64,000 bases of DNA from Carpediemonas membranifera (GCA_019828565.1 JAHDYR010000062.1:620001-684000), one strand, 5' to 3'; counted from the stretch's first letter, positions 28,341 to 36,802 are shown. Program-made: numbers and translations. The notes: generated by a model from the sequence alone, not told the origin.

Positions 28341-28407
28341 CATATCATCGATATGTAAGCTATCACGCCTCGGGCGTGGCTCACGCCCTGACACTGCTGG
28401 GTCAGGG
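28341..28407 (+). ncRNA. Structured 5' RNA motif of YR3 (H1-GTAAG-H2-H3)
   Basis: H1: CATATC/GATATG (28341-28346, 28350-28355). Then GTAAG. H2: CACGCC/GGCGTG (28364-28369, 28373-28378) around TCG. H3: CCCTGAC/GTCAGGG (28386-28392, 28401-28407). Same order as in YR2 with compensating base changes in each stem. Confidence 0.62.
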
Positions 28408-28565
28408 TGTGTCAGAACAGGATTCCGGGGACACGAGAAAGATGGCCAAAATATTTAGAAAATCTCGAAAGATATGATTGTGGATACGGTCTTGATCCGT
28501 CCCGATCGCGAGCAGATCGTATCCCTCCAGCAGAAACCGTGAGGATGGCCGAAGGCGACACGGAT
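28341..28565 (+). repeat. YR3 repeat A1
   Basis: 225 bp identical to 42979-43203. Starts CATATCATCGATATG and includes the gag ATG at 28545. Confidence 0.93.
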
Positions 28566-29084
28566 AACGCTGATCCGCCGCCTGTCACCATGGAGAGCCT
28601 TGCTGAGCTCATACAACAGCAGCAGAACGTCATTACGGCACTCCGTTCGGAGGTTTCATCGGTTAAGGACAGTACACGGGACCCGAGACGCCCGTCTCGG
28701 ATAGGAGCCGTTGCTAAGGAGTACGACCACCTCCGCGAGACACTTGCCGACATCAGAGGTATCCTCAACAACCCGGAGATGACGCGCGTCAACCAGATCG
28801 AAGCCGCGATCGAGGCGGTCTTCGAGCGCAGACTCGAGTTCCTACGGCTATATGACAGCCACTCCGACACCGCTGCGCACTACTTCATGGCTATTTCGAG
28901 AGAAGAACGAGACGCGCAACGCTTCGTAGTGCTGGCCGCCAAGGCGGCCAAGGCCACCCCACCGCCTCCTCGACCCAAGCGGTTCCAGAGAGGCTTCGGC
29001 GGCTTCAGCCGCAACTCTCCCCGCTTCAACAACAACAACCGTCGTGCCCCGGCAACCGACCTCGGACCGGGGCGGGCCCAGTAG
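28545..29084 (+). CDS. YR3 gag-like protein
   Basis: 179 residues from the ATG at 28545 (M-A-E-G-D-T-D-N). A coiled-coil-like N-terminal segment (S-L-A-E-L-I-Q-Q-Q-Q-N-V-I-T-A-L) is followed by a conserved helical core (Y-D-H-L-R-E-T-L-A-D-I ... R-R-L-E-F-L-R-L-Y-D) and a basic, Phe/Asn/Arg-rich C-terminus (R-F-Q-R-G-F-G-G-F ... N-N-N-N-R-R). Homologous to the YR2 gag. No zinc knuckle or protease. The start sits inside repeat A1, so A2 carries a second copy of the start region. The frame is intact. Confidence 0.78.
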   Translation: MAEGDTDNADPPPVTMESLAELIQQQQNVITALRSEVSSVKDSTRDPRRPSRIGAVAKEYDHLRETLADIRGILNNPEMTRVNQIEAAIEAVFERRLEFLRLYDSHSDTAAHYFMAISREERDAQRFVVLAAKAAKATPPPPRPKRFQRGFGGFSRNSPRFNNNNRRAPATDLGPGRAQ

Positions 29085-29118
29085 AGGCCAGAGAAGGGTT
29101 AAGCCTGAACCCGATGAC

Positions 29119-29128
29119 TATAAAAGGC
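29119..29128 (+). promoter_or_regulatory. TATA-like box between YR3 gag and RT
   Basis: TATAAAAGGC, 38 bases before the ATG of the RT ORF at 29157. Same motif and spacing as in YR2. Confidence 0.4.
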
Positions 29129-29156
29129 TCGATATACTTCGAAGAGTTTGTTTGCA

Positions 29157-31247
29157 ATGGAAAGAGAAGAAGCACAAGAAGATCAGCAAGACACCTCCAC
29201 CCAGTGTATACAGGGGCTGACGGGCTCGATGAGCCGTCGGTGGATGAGGTGGGAGGCCCTCGGGGCCAGCAGGGAGGTGGTGCAACTGTTACGAGAGGGA
29301 GTGAAGGTCACCCCGGCAGCACCGGCGCTCAATGCGCACCTCCAGAAGGAGACAGACACGATGAAGGCTCTACTAGAGGAGCTACTGCAACAGAAAGCAA
29401 TAGAGAAGGGCGAGGCGACGACAATATGCCCCCTGTTTACATTAGAGAAGAAGATCGCAGGCAGCTACCGTCTGATACACGACCTGAGACCGGTCAATGC
29501 ATACCAAGAGGACCTAACATTCAGGCTGAGGGGCCTAGCAGAGATACAGCATGGCGTTCCGAGAAACTCGTGGGGAATAACATTGGACATGAAGTCCGGG
29601 TACTACCAGCTCCTAGTGGAGGAGAACTCACGACAGGAACTCGGATTCTCGTTCGAGGGAGAACAATACAGATGGAGAGGACTCCCTTTCGGCCTCTCAA
29701 CGGCGCCACGGCAGTTTCAGTCGGTTACGTCACAGATGGCGAAGATCTTGCGCTCACTTCTCGAAGGACTGATAATATACGTGTATCTGGACGATCTGCT
29801 CATAATCAGTCGCTCGAGAGAGTCGTTGAGCGCCCAGGTCCCACGGATCTTAGAGATCTTGGACTCACTTGGAGTCGTCCTATCGAGAGAGAAGTGCCAC
29901 TTGACCCCGTCCCAGAGGGTAACTTACTTGGGCGTGATAGTCGACTTGCGCGAGATGACGATGTCGCTGCCAGAGGAGAAGAGGGCTCAGTACAGCAGTC
30001 TCATAGCCAACCTGCAACTCAAGAGACACACAAAGCGGGACCTTCAGACCCTTCACGGAAAGCTACTCTTCTGCCGGTTCGCACTAGGGACGCGGGCACT
30101 TGTCCGGCTCAGAGAGCTGCAGGTCAGGATCGCTGGCTGCGACGACCGAGTGCGGTACCCAAAGTCCAGCCTGCCCCAGGACCTACGAACGGACCTGCGG
30201 TGGTGGGCCAGACAGCTATCATCCGATCCGGCATGGTACTTCGGCCCAAGAGGCCAGGTACTTCGTATGGAGACCGACGCGTCGGACTATGCGTTCGGCG
30301 CGACGCTGTTTGTAGAAGACACGTCCCTCAACATCCAGGGCAGGTTCTCAGAGGCACAATGCTCCAAGAGCATCAACGCGAAGGAGCTATGGGCAATGGA
30401 GGAAGGCCTGCGGAGATGGACGAGCGACATTCAGGAGAGGGACCTACTCCTAGCCGGGGACAACACATCAGCGCTTTCATGGGTCCTGAAGTCAAGCACC
30501 AGAGCTCCCCGACACATCAGAAGGACGATTGTGAAGCTTCACGACTACTTGTTCGAGATTGGCTGCAGGATAAGAACCAAGCACATTCCAGGGAGATACA
30601 ACACGACTGCCGACGGGCTGTCCAGGTACCGGAAGCTGGACTGGAACTCACCCGCGGCGATGCTCCAGAGCGCGCTGGAACGATGGGGGTCAGTAGACCG
30701 ATCACTCTTCTGCGCGGAGAGATTCCTGCCGGAGGACCACGACTTCCAGACGGACGCATTTACATGCAATTGGTCAGAGATGAGGTCATTGGCGGTCCCA
30801 CCAGTCAGCCTACTGGACAAGGTCATCGCCAGGGCGGAGGAGATCGCCACGTCAGACGAGACGCACCCCGCACTGCAGCAGAGAGGCCTATTAGTCATCG
30901 CACCACAACGCAGGACGAACTCCAACGCCAGACTGGCAGCCATAGCACAGGACTGGTTCGAGGCAGCGTTCCCGACCAGCTGGTGGGCCCACACGGAGAT
31001 AGGGAGCCTCTTCACAGGCAAGCAGAGAGCGACGTTCATAGCCTACTGGATCCCGATCGCCACAGAGACCTCGTCCTCACAGCCGGGGGAGTCCTGCAAC
31101 AGAGAGCGAGAGAACGTATCGCCAGCGGAAGACAGGAGGAGCACAGGTGGCGAAGAAGCCCCAGAGAGTTCGAGACAGGCCTCAGAGATCAGATACTCGG
31201 AGCAGCACTCATCAGGGACCGGGAACGGAGCACCCGAGAGCGCATAG
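29157..31247 (+). CDS. YR3 reverse transcriptase/RNase H
   Basis: Intact protein of about 696 residues from the ATG at 29157. RT blocks in order: S-Y-R-L-I-H-D-L-R-P-V-N, L-D-M-K-S-G-Y-Y-Q-L, G-L-P-F-G-L-S-T-A-P, catalytic Y-V-Y-L-D-D-L-L and C-H-L-T-P-S-Q. RNase H: M-E-T-D-A-S-D-Y-A-F-G, A-K-E-L-W-A, A-G-D-N-T-S-A-L-S-W, H-I-P-G-R-Y-N-T-T-A-D-G-L-S-R. A DIRS-order C-terminal extension follows (W-G-S-V-D-R-S-L-F ... W-W-A-H-T-E-I-G-S-L-F). It makes the element's cDNA and needs no LTR priming. Its last about 180 bases overlap the recombinase frame. This is the best preserved pol of the three YR elements. Confidence 0.92.
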   Translation: MEREEAQEDQQDTSTQCIQGLTGSMSRRWMRWEALGASREVVQLLREGVKVTPAAPALNAHLQKETDTMKALLEELLQQKAIEKGEATTICPLFTLEKKIAGSYRLIHDLRPVNAYQEDLTFRLRGLAEIQHGVPRNSWGITLDMKSGYYQLLVEENSRQELGFSFEGEQYRWRGLPFGLSTAPRQFQSVTSQMAKILRSLLEGLIIYVYLDDLLIISRSRESLSAQVPRILEILDSLGVVLSREKCHLTPSQRVTYLGVIVDLREMTMSLPEEKRAQYSSLIANLQLKRHTKRDLQTLHGKLLFCRFALGTRALVRLRELQVRIAGCDDRVRYPKSSLPQDLRTDLRWWARQLSSDPAWYFGPRGQVLRMETDASDYAFGATLFVEDTSLNIQGRFSEAQCSKSINAKELWAMEEGLRRWTSDIQERDLLLAGDNTSALSWVLKSSTRAPRHIRRTIVKLHDYLFEIGCRIRTKHIPGRYNTTADGLSRYRKLDWNSPAAMLQSALERWGSVDRSLFCAERFLPEDHDFQTDAFTCNWSEMRSLAVPPVSLLDKVIARAEEIATSDETHPALQQRGLLVIAPQRRTNSNARLAAIAQDWFEAAFPTSWWAHTEIGSLFTGKQRATFIAYWIPIATETSSSQPGESCNRERENVSPAEDRRSTGGEEAPESSRQASEIRYSEQHSSGTGNGAPESA

Positions 31248-31950
31248 CCGTGGAGACGGCAAAGTACATCAGTTTTGCAGAACGTATGATGGAGGAAGAG
31301 GAGGAAGCTGGAGAGAACAGAGACACGGTAGGAGCAAGGGCAGAAACAGCCGTTTTCCTGGGCGAGATGGCACAACGCATTAGGGACGCAGACTGGAGAG
31401 CAGAAGTCGAAGAGATCGCACAGATGGCGCCTGATGACGACTACCTCCTACACTACATGATACAAGAGATCCCTTTCATTGCCAAGGACACATTCCTCGT
31501 CAAGGAAGCAAATATCAGGACTGGCCTAGAGTCGATCAACCATGGTCTGGAGAGCTCACCCATCCACAGGGCTCTTATACGCGCGTGTGCAAGAATGGCC
31601 GGCAAATGCGAGCTCACTGTGGGTCGTAAGACTGGAAAGGCATACCCGGTGACAGTCGAGCAGCTGAAGAGAGCAGCAGCCGCGGCGCGCAAGACCAAGT
31701 CACCGGCGCTCACGCAGGCAGTAGCCTTCGGACTGACGTGCTTCTCCACCGTCAGCAGATCAGGGGAGATAATGAGCTTACTCACGACCGACGTTCGGCG
31801 GGTGAGAGAGGGCTACGAGATCACTATTCGAAGATCCAAGACCAGGGATGAGCCCATGGTGAAGCTGATCCCACTACTAGCAGCAGGAGGCTTAAGCCCA
31901 GCCAAGTGGCTGAGAGCACACCTCAACGACATTCAGACGGAAGGACCCCT
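31068..31950 (+). pseudogene. YR3 tyrosine recombinase, part 1 (continues at 36502 and 42630)
   Basis: Begins overlapping the RT/RH end. It contains the core-binding domain (E-M-A-Q-R-I-R-D-A-D-W ... I-Q-E-I-P-F-I-A-K-D) and the first catalytic Arg (V-S-R-S-G-E-I-M-S-L). It stops making sense at T-E-G-P-L, where the first Ty3 element begins at 31951. Reading through the LTR adds only 13 residues. The frame resumes with W-R-S-I-Q at 36502. Confidence 0.9.
31947..31950. repeat. Target-site duplication CCCT, left
   Basis: CCCT before the 5' LTR is repeated at 36502-36505 after the 3' LTR. Removing the element plus one copy restores the recombinase reading frame. Confidence 0.85.
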
Positions 31951-32014
31951 TGTGACGCGGTCCACTCCCTCTTCTTCCCCGCAGTTTAAGTAAATCGTTC
32001 AACGTCCCAGCACA
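31951..32014 (+). repeat. Ty3-I 5' LTR (64 bp)
   Basis: TG...CA ends; identical to 36438-36501. Confidence 0.93.
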
Positions 32015-32032
32015 GTGATCACTGCTGAACTA

Positions 32033-33247
32033 ATGTTGATCCAACCGCAACCTAGACTGAATCAGTTTACTCTCCAAGAAGCCCAAAGCTTCACCAGACA
32101 ATTCAGGTTCTACAAAACCCACTACACCACGGCTCAAAACAGCCCCACAGTTCTCCAGTGCCTCACTCTTAACCAAATCGAACACCTCCGTTTCACCTCT
32201 GGTGTAGAGAACCTGGAAACTTCATCCGACGACGAACTTTTGGACCTCATCAACCGTGTTTGTCGCCCCCGTACATTAGCCGCCACCATCCGCGCTATTG
32301 AGGCTCTTCAGCAGGATACCAAAATCTCCACCCTCGAAGGAGTCTCCAAACTCATCGCCGAGTTCCGCGAATGGCGCTCCCATGCCCAGAAGCTCCTCTC
32401 TGACACCGACGACGCTGAAGAAAGCGATTCAGAGAGTGACCCCGACATTCAGGCCCTTAATGCCACACTGCAAGGCCAGAATGAGCGTCAGGACAACCCA
32501 GAACCCGAAAGCAAGAACCCGCCGCCCACTCAGACTCCGAGCGCCCACCGTGGTCTTGATAAGATCATTACGAAGCTCTTCTTCAAGGCCCTTCGCCCTA
32601 GATCTCTGTCCACCGCCGTCGAACGCGACTGGCAGCTGCAAGGCCGCCGCCACGGGTTCGAGAAGCTACTCTCAACGACCCGATCCAGGCTCATCGACGC
32701 CATCGACGCAAAGGAGGAGCACGGAGACATCATCGAGAATCTCTCAACGCTCTCCGTCAGCGCCCCCGTCACCAAGACGCCCGCCACTCGCCCGCCTAGA
32801 GGCCCCCCAGGCCCATGCTCCTGCGGCAAGTGGCATTGGAAGTCGGACTGCCCCCAGCGTGCCCACAACACCGGCAGGGCAGGCCAAAGGAACACCCAAG
32901 CCCATGCCCCCGCCAGTTCAGGCGCCCAAGCCGCTGGCGGAAACTCATCCGGCGCCTCCACGGCGCCGCCCATAAGCCGACCCCCAACAACGCCGAAAAT
33001 AGACCCACGCCCCACTCAGGCACCTCAGGGGAGCGCCGCGCCGGCCACATGCACCTGCGCGATCGCTCTCAACTTCACAACTCACGCCAAGTCAACAACG
33101 TCGATTGCAACGAGGTTCAGAACGAAAGTTGCAATTACGGCGCAGCTTTCACGGTTTCGGGCTCTATTAATGAGCAAGAGCAACAACTCACCATCGATAG
33201 CGGCTCCGCGGTCACCATTGTTTCACGTTCGATCGCAAACCGCCTGA
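32033..33247 (+). CDS. Ty3-I gag
   Basis: About 404 residues from the first ATG at 32033 (an earlier GTG at 32015 is in frame). Helical capsid-like part at about 20-260, with an acidic D/E/S-rich insert near 130-150. Then a Pro-rich region and one zinc-knuckle variant C-S-C-G-K-W-H-W-K-S-D-C, which is C-x-C-x3-H-x4-C rather than the usual C-x2-C-x4-H-x4-C. The C-terminal part after about 350 overlaps the protease frame and is probably read only by unshifted ribosomes. The pol frame is -1 relative to gag, the usual relation for retroviral-type frameshifting, but no classic slippery heptamer was found. Confidence 0.82.
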   Translation: MLIQPQPRLNQFTLQEAQSFTRQFRFYKTHYTTAQNSPTVLQCLTLNQIEHLRFTSGVENLETSSDDELLDLINRVCRPRTLAATIRAIEALQQDTKISTLEGVSKLIAEFREWRSHAQKLLSDTDDAEESDSESDPDIQALNATLQGQNERQDNPEPESKNPPPTQTPSAHRGLDKIITKLFFKALRPRSLSTAVERDWQLQGRRHGFEKLLSTTRSRLIDAIDAKEEHGDIIENLSTLSVSAPVTKTPATRPPRGPPGPCSCGKWHWKSDCPQRAHNTGRAGQRNTQAHAPASSGAQAAGGNSSGASTAPPISRPPTTPKIDPRPTQAPQGSAAPATCTCAIALNFTTHAKSTTSIATRFRTKVAITAQLSRFRALLMSKSNNSPSIAAPRSPLFHVRSQTA

Positions 33248-35139
33248 AAATGGAAGAGCACGCCGCAGAGAAGCCATTTACCGTCCATACCGCCACACAA
33301 CAAGAGGTTCTCATCACTCACTACGTCAAAGCCCGCGTAACACTCCCCAGCACATCTGGCAAGGTTATCGTCAACGACCTGGTGTTGTACCTGATGGACC
33401 GTCACACAGGTGTCCTCATCGGCTGCGACACGCTCAGGAAGCTTGGGTACCTTTCTGACCGCGGACTCTACATTCCCCTCGTCCCGGACACACGTCCCGA
33501 TGATGCGACGGACGGACTCCCCCAACACCGCTACCTCGACGCTGAGGTCAACGCCGTAACCCCTACACCCGTCGGCGATCCTTTCAGCAGTGCATGCGAG
33601 GTCTTAGAGCTATCCACGCCAGAGCATACAGCGGAGCTCCACGCCATCCTCCGACAGTATGATCACCTCTTTGACCCGGTCATCGCCAAGGAGCCTTGCT
33701 CATTCGCCCCTATGAGCATCAAGCTCTATGAGAACGCTCCTCCCATCCGCATGCGACCCCGGAACATACACCCGGACAAGCTCGAGTGGCTCCTACCCTA
33801 CGTCGAGAAGCTACGCCTCGATGGCATCACTCAGCCTTCAGAAGGCCCATACGCCAGCCCAATCGTACTCGTTGCTAAGGGTGAAGCCTATCGCCTCTGC
33901 ATAGACTACACCAAGCTGAACTCTTGGACGGTACCCGACCACCACCCCATCCCGAACATGCGTGACCTACTACACCTCGCCTCCGGCTGCGGCCGCTTCG
34001 CCTGCTTAGACCTCACGTCAGGCTACTGGCAGGTCGCCATGTCACACCAAGACACACCCAAGACAGCCTTCACAGCGCCTGGCGTTTATGAAGAGTTCAA
34101 ACGCATGCCCTTTGGCCTCTGCAATGCCCCAAGCCATTTCCAACGCGAGATAGAGACGCTCTTAGCACCCCACCTCTACAAGGGCATCAACCCTTACATT
34201 GACGACATCTTCCTCTACGCGAAGGACGACGATGACTTCCTCCGTCTCCTCAGGGCCCTCTTCGAGAAGGCAGACCTCGCAAACCTTCGCTTTAGCGCCC
34301 CGAAATGCGTGTTCGGGACTAAGCGAGCCGTCATGGTTGGCTTCATAGTCGACCAGGAGGGCATACATGTGGACCCCAAGCGCACACAGGCCTTGCGAGA
34401 CCTCCCCTCCCCCACCAACGTGCATGAGCTGCGAACTGTCCTGGGACAGTTTCAGTTCCTCGCCTCGTTTACAACACATCACCGTCATGAGCTTATGAAG
34501 CCTCTCACCGACCTCCTCCAGAAGGACTGTCCATGGGACTGGACGGAGGAGCGAGAGAAGGCCTTCATCGAGCTCAAGGCACTCTTCACAGACGACCTAT
34601 ACATCGCCCACCCAGACCCAGCCGCCGACTGGATCCTGGAGACCGACGCCTCGAACGTTGGAGCGGGCGGTGTGCTGTGGCAAGTGAAAGATGACTCAAC
34701 TCAGGTCTTAGCGTACTACTCACACACCTTTAACGCAACCCAGTCACGCTGGGCGACCTGCGAACAAGAGCTCTTCGCGATTGTGTTCTGCCTGACGCAC
34801 CCCAGCTTGACCCAGCTCCTCAGACTCAAGCACTTCAAGCTCCGCACTGACCACAGCAACCTCATCTATATGCTGTATAAGTCATCCATGAACGATAAGA
34901 TTAATCGTTGGAGACTCACCCTAGCAGACTTCCGGTTCGACATTGAGCATGTCCCAGGCCAACATAACACCGTTGCGGATGCCCTCAGCCGTTGTGGCCA
35001 CGTCCCTGTCCCCGTTGCCGCGCTCAAAATCACAACAGACCCCGGTACACGGAACAGCTCGCCAAACACCAGAGCACGGACCCGACAACCAGCAACATCA
35101 CGCCGGACGCTGACGGCCTCCGCCGCAAGGACGGCTTAG
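32815..35139 (+). CDS. Ty3-I protease/RT/RNase H
   Basis: Convincing sequence begins near 33085, inside the overlap with gag. Order: retropepsin (T-I-D-S-G-S-A-V-T-I-V-S, then V-L-I-G-C-D-T-L), RT (Y-R-L-C-I-D-Y-T-K-L-N, L-D-L-T-S-G-Y-W-Q-V, M-P-F-G-L-C-N-A-P, catalytic Y-I-D-D-I-F), and RNase H (E-T-D-A-S-N-V-G-A-G-G-V-L, L-R-T-D-H-S-N-L, H-V-P-G-Q-H-N-T-V-A-D-A-L-S-R). All catalytic residues look intact. The frame ends at 35139, and the integrase is in the -1 frame, overlapping from about 34992. Either two successive -1 shifts are used or an indel has split pol near an A4 run at 35026-35029. Confidence 0.9.
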   Translation: MLLRQVALEVGLPPACPQHRQGRPKEHPSPCPRQFRRPSRWRKLIRRLHGAAHKPTPNNAENRPTPHSGTSGERRAGHMHLRDRSQLHNSRQVNNVDCNEVQNESCNYGAAFTVSGSINEQEQQLTIDSGSAVTIVSRSIANRLKMEEHAAEKPFTVHTATQQEVLITHYVKARVTLPSTSGKVIVNDLVLYLMDRHTGVLIGCDTLRKLGYLSDRGLYIPLVPDTRPDDATDGLPQHRYLDAEVNAVTPTPVGDPFSSACEVLELSTPEHTAELHAILRQYDHLFDPVIAKEPCSFAPMSIKLYENAPPIRMRPRNIHPDKLEWLLPYVEKLRLDGITQPSEGPYASPIVLVAKGEAYRLCIDYTKLNSWTVPDHHPIPNMRDLLHLASGCGRFACLDLTSGYWQVAMSHQDTPKTAFTAPGVYEEFKRMPFGLCNAPSHFQREIETLLAPHLYKGINPYIDDIFLYAKDDDDFLRLLRALFEKADLANLRFSAPKCVFGTKRAVMVGFIVDQEGIHVDPKRTQALRDLPSPTNVHELRTVLGQFQFLASFTTHHRHELMKPLTDLLQKDCPWDWTEEREKAFIELKALFTDDLYIAHPDPAADWILETDASNVGAGGVLWQVKDDSTQVLAYYSHTFNATQSRWATCEQELFAIVFCLTHPSLTQLLRLKHFKLRTDHSNLIYMLYKSSMNDKINRWRLTLADFRFDIEHVPGQHNTVADALSRCGHVPVPVAALKITTDPGTRNSSPNTRARTRQPATSRRTLTASAARTA

Positions 35140-36476
35140 TAGTCATACCGAAAGAGAAGTGCTTACCACTCCGCCGGGAGCTCATGACAATCGCCCATCG
35201 CGGCCACCATGGCGTCGCTGCCACCTTGTCCCGACTCAAGCGAGAGGGATACACTTGGTCAGGCTGTGAGGCTGACATCGAAGCGTTCATAGCCGAGTGT
35301 GACGAGTGTCAGAAGGCCCGCCTACGGAACTTTGCGGAAGCGACGATGCAGACGACGGCAGTTTACAAACCTTTCCACACTGTCGCCGTAGACACAATTG
35401 GCCCGATCCCCTCTGACGCATACGGCGCACGCTACATAACCGTCATGGTTGACATGTTCTCGCGTTACACCGAGCTCGCAGCCACTCAGGAGAACACGGC
35501 TGACGCCGCCGCCAACGCTATCTGGACCCAGGTCATCACCCGTCATGGTACCCCACTCTTCGTCAAGTCAGACAATGGCCCAGAGTACACCGGCAAGATC
35601 GTCCAGACACTCCTCGAGAACGCCGAGATTACCCAACAGTTCACACTTCCATACCATCCGCAGTCAAACGGCCTAGTAGAGCGCCGCAACGCGGAAGTGA
35701 TGAAGCTGGTGCGATGCCTGGCGCTGCAGTTTGACAAGTTCGACAATTGGAGCACCCTCTTGCCTGTCGTTCAACTCCTCCTCAACACCACCATCTGCTC
35801 AGCGACCGGTATCACCCCGCACGCAATGCTGTACGGCGACCACATGGACCCAAGCGCCACCGTCGCAAAGATCATCAACGCCACAGCCTCCACACCAGAC
35901 ACACCTATTTCAACGGCTGCCATCTACGTCAAACAACTTCGAGGCCATCTCGATAAGCTTGCCTCTAGGGCGGCCGAGAGACAGAAGTCAACCGTCGAAA
36001 AGCGCCTGAGTAAGCGCAACGCCGACCGCGAAGACACCCCCTTCCATGCGGGTGACCTGGCCCTTCTCAACAGAACCAAGACACCTAAGCTGCACGGCTT
36101 CAAGGGCCCCTTTAAGATCCTCGCAATCCTAGACAACCACGCAGTCCGCCTCGTAGACCTGTTCGAGGGTGAGCCATTCGTGGCCCACCGGGACCAGCTC
36201 ATCCGTTTCAAGACACGCAGCGGCCTTCAGCGCCTCAAGGCCCTGGCCGCCTCGGACGACCAGTCGTACGAAGTCGAAGATATCAAGAAGCACCGCCGTA
36301 AGAACGGCACGCTCGAACTACTGACCCAGTGGGTCGGGTATGACGAGCCCACGTGGGAGCCGGCCTCCAACCTGCGACACGTTGCCGTTGCCCGCGACTA
36401 TCTCAAGAAGCATAAGCTCAAGCTTAGGGAGGCAGGATGTGACGCGGTCCACTCCCTCTTCTTCCCCGCAGTTTAA
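34992..36476 (+). CDS. Ty3-I integrase with chromodomain, ending inside the 3' LTR
   Basis: Sense starts near 35040. HHCC zinc domain (H-R-G-H-H-G ... C-D-E-C-Q-K-A-R), catalytic core with Asp in V-D-T-I-G-P-I, Asp in S-D-N-G-P-E-Y and Glu in L-V-E-R-R-N-A-E-V, then a C-terminal domain (F-H-A-G-D-L-A-L-L-N) and a chromodomain-like tail (Y-E-V-E-D-I ... T-Q-W-V-G-Y-D-E-P-T-W-E-P). Such chromodomains direct chromovirus insertion to modified chromatin. The last 13 codons and the stop lie in the 3' LTR, so the LTR is partly coding and there is no separate 3' UTR; a purine-rich stretch just before the LTR must serve as the polypurine tract. Confidence 0.9.
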   Translation: MWPRPCPRCRAQNHNRPRYTEQLAKHQSTDPTTSNITPDADGLRRKDGLVVIPKEKCLPLRRELMTIAHRGHHGVAATLSRLKREGYTWSGCEADIEAFIAECDECQKARLRNFAEATMQTTAVYKPFHTVAVDTIGPIPSDAYGARYITVMVDMFSRYTELAATQENTADAAANAIWTQVITRHGTPLFVKSDNGPEYTGKIVQTLLENAEITQQFTLPYHPQSNGLVERRNAEVMKLVRCLALQFDKFDNWSTLLPVVQLLLNTTICSATGITPHAMLYGDHMDPSATVAKIINATASTPDTPISTAAIYVKQLRGHLDKLASRAAERQKSTVEKRLSKRNADREDTPFHAGDLALLNRTKTPKLHGFKGPFKILAILDNHAVRLVDLFEGEPFVAHRDQLIRFKTRSGLQRLKALAASDDQSYEVEDIKKHRRKNGTLELLTQWVGYDEPTWEPASNLRHVAVARDYLKKHKLKLREAGCDAVHSLFFPAV

Positions 36477-36501
36477 GTAAATCGTTCAACGTCCCAGCAC
36501 A
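36438..36501 (+). repeat. Ty3-I 3' LTR (64 bp)
   Basis: Identical to 31951-32014; preceded by the purine-rich AGGGAGGCAGGA. Contains the pol stop codon (36474-36476). Confidence 0.93.
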
Positions 36502-36680
36502 CCCTGTGGAGATCCATACAGCACACCGAGAGCCTGCTGAGAGACAACTGCCTTCCACTGACAGCAACAAGGTGGCGCAGATGGGAGATGATCATGGACG
36601 TCAACGAGGTCTTCAAGGCAACAGGACACAGCTTCAGACGTGGAGCCGTCGTTCACATGATCGATGAAGGGCGTTCCCCA
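36502..36680 (+). pseudogene. YR3 tyrosine recombinase, part 2
   Basis: Continues part 1: W-R-S-I-Q-H-T-E-S-L ... M-D-V-N-E-V-F-K-A-T-G-H-S-F-R-R-G with the catalytic H-x-x-R box, then H-M-I-D-E-G-R-S-P, where the second Ty3 element enters at 36681. Aligns with YR2 residues W-R-S-F-E to V-A-P. Confidence 0.9.
36677..36680. repeat. Target-site duplication CCCA, left
   Basis: CCCA before the LTR at 36681 is repeated at 42626-42629. Removing the element and one copy restores the frame S-P-L-I-I-Q-A-L-G-G-W. Confidence 0.88.
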
Positions 36681-36802
36681 TGTGGTTCAATGGGTGTTGA
36701 ACTTTTACTGAGGAGAAGACTCGACACAAGGGTGTCGAGGAGAAACTCCTTGACTATTAAATATAACGTAAATCTGTGTAACTTTGGGTAGGACCCACAA
36801 CA
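36681..36802 (-). repeat. Ty3-II 3' LTR (122 bp)
   Basis: Identical to 42504-42625; on the plus strand TGTGGTTCAATGG ... GGACCCACAACA. Confidence 0.93.

Larger units (their letters stand above)
31951..36501 (+). mobile_element. Ty3-I: chromovirus-like LTR retrotransposon with 64-bp LTRs
   Basis: 4,551 bp bounded by identical 64-bp LTRs (TGTGACGCGG ... CCCAGCACA) and 4-bp target duplications CCCT. Content: gag with zinc knuckle, retropepsin, RT, RNase H, integrase and chromodomain. Identical LTRs point to a recent insertion. LTRs of 64 bp are among the shortest for the group. Inserted in the sense direction into the YR3 recombinase gene. Confidence 0.93.

Noticed and set aside
29114-30900. 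Long open frame overlapping the YR3 RT ORF in another frame
   Set aside because: Up to about 31000 it is a shadow of the RT/RNase H gene; only its 3' part (from about 31068) encodes the recombinase.
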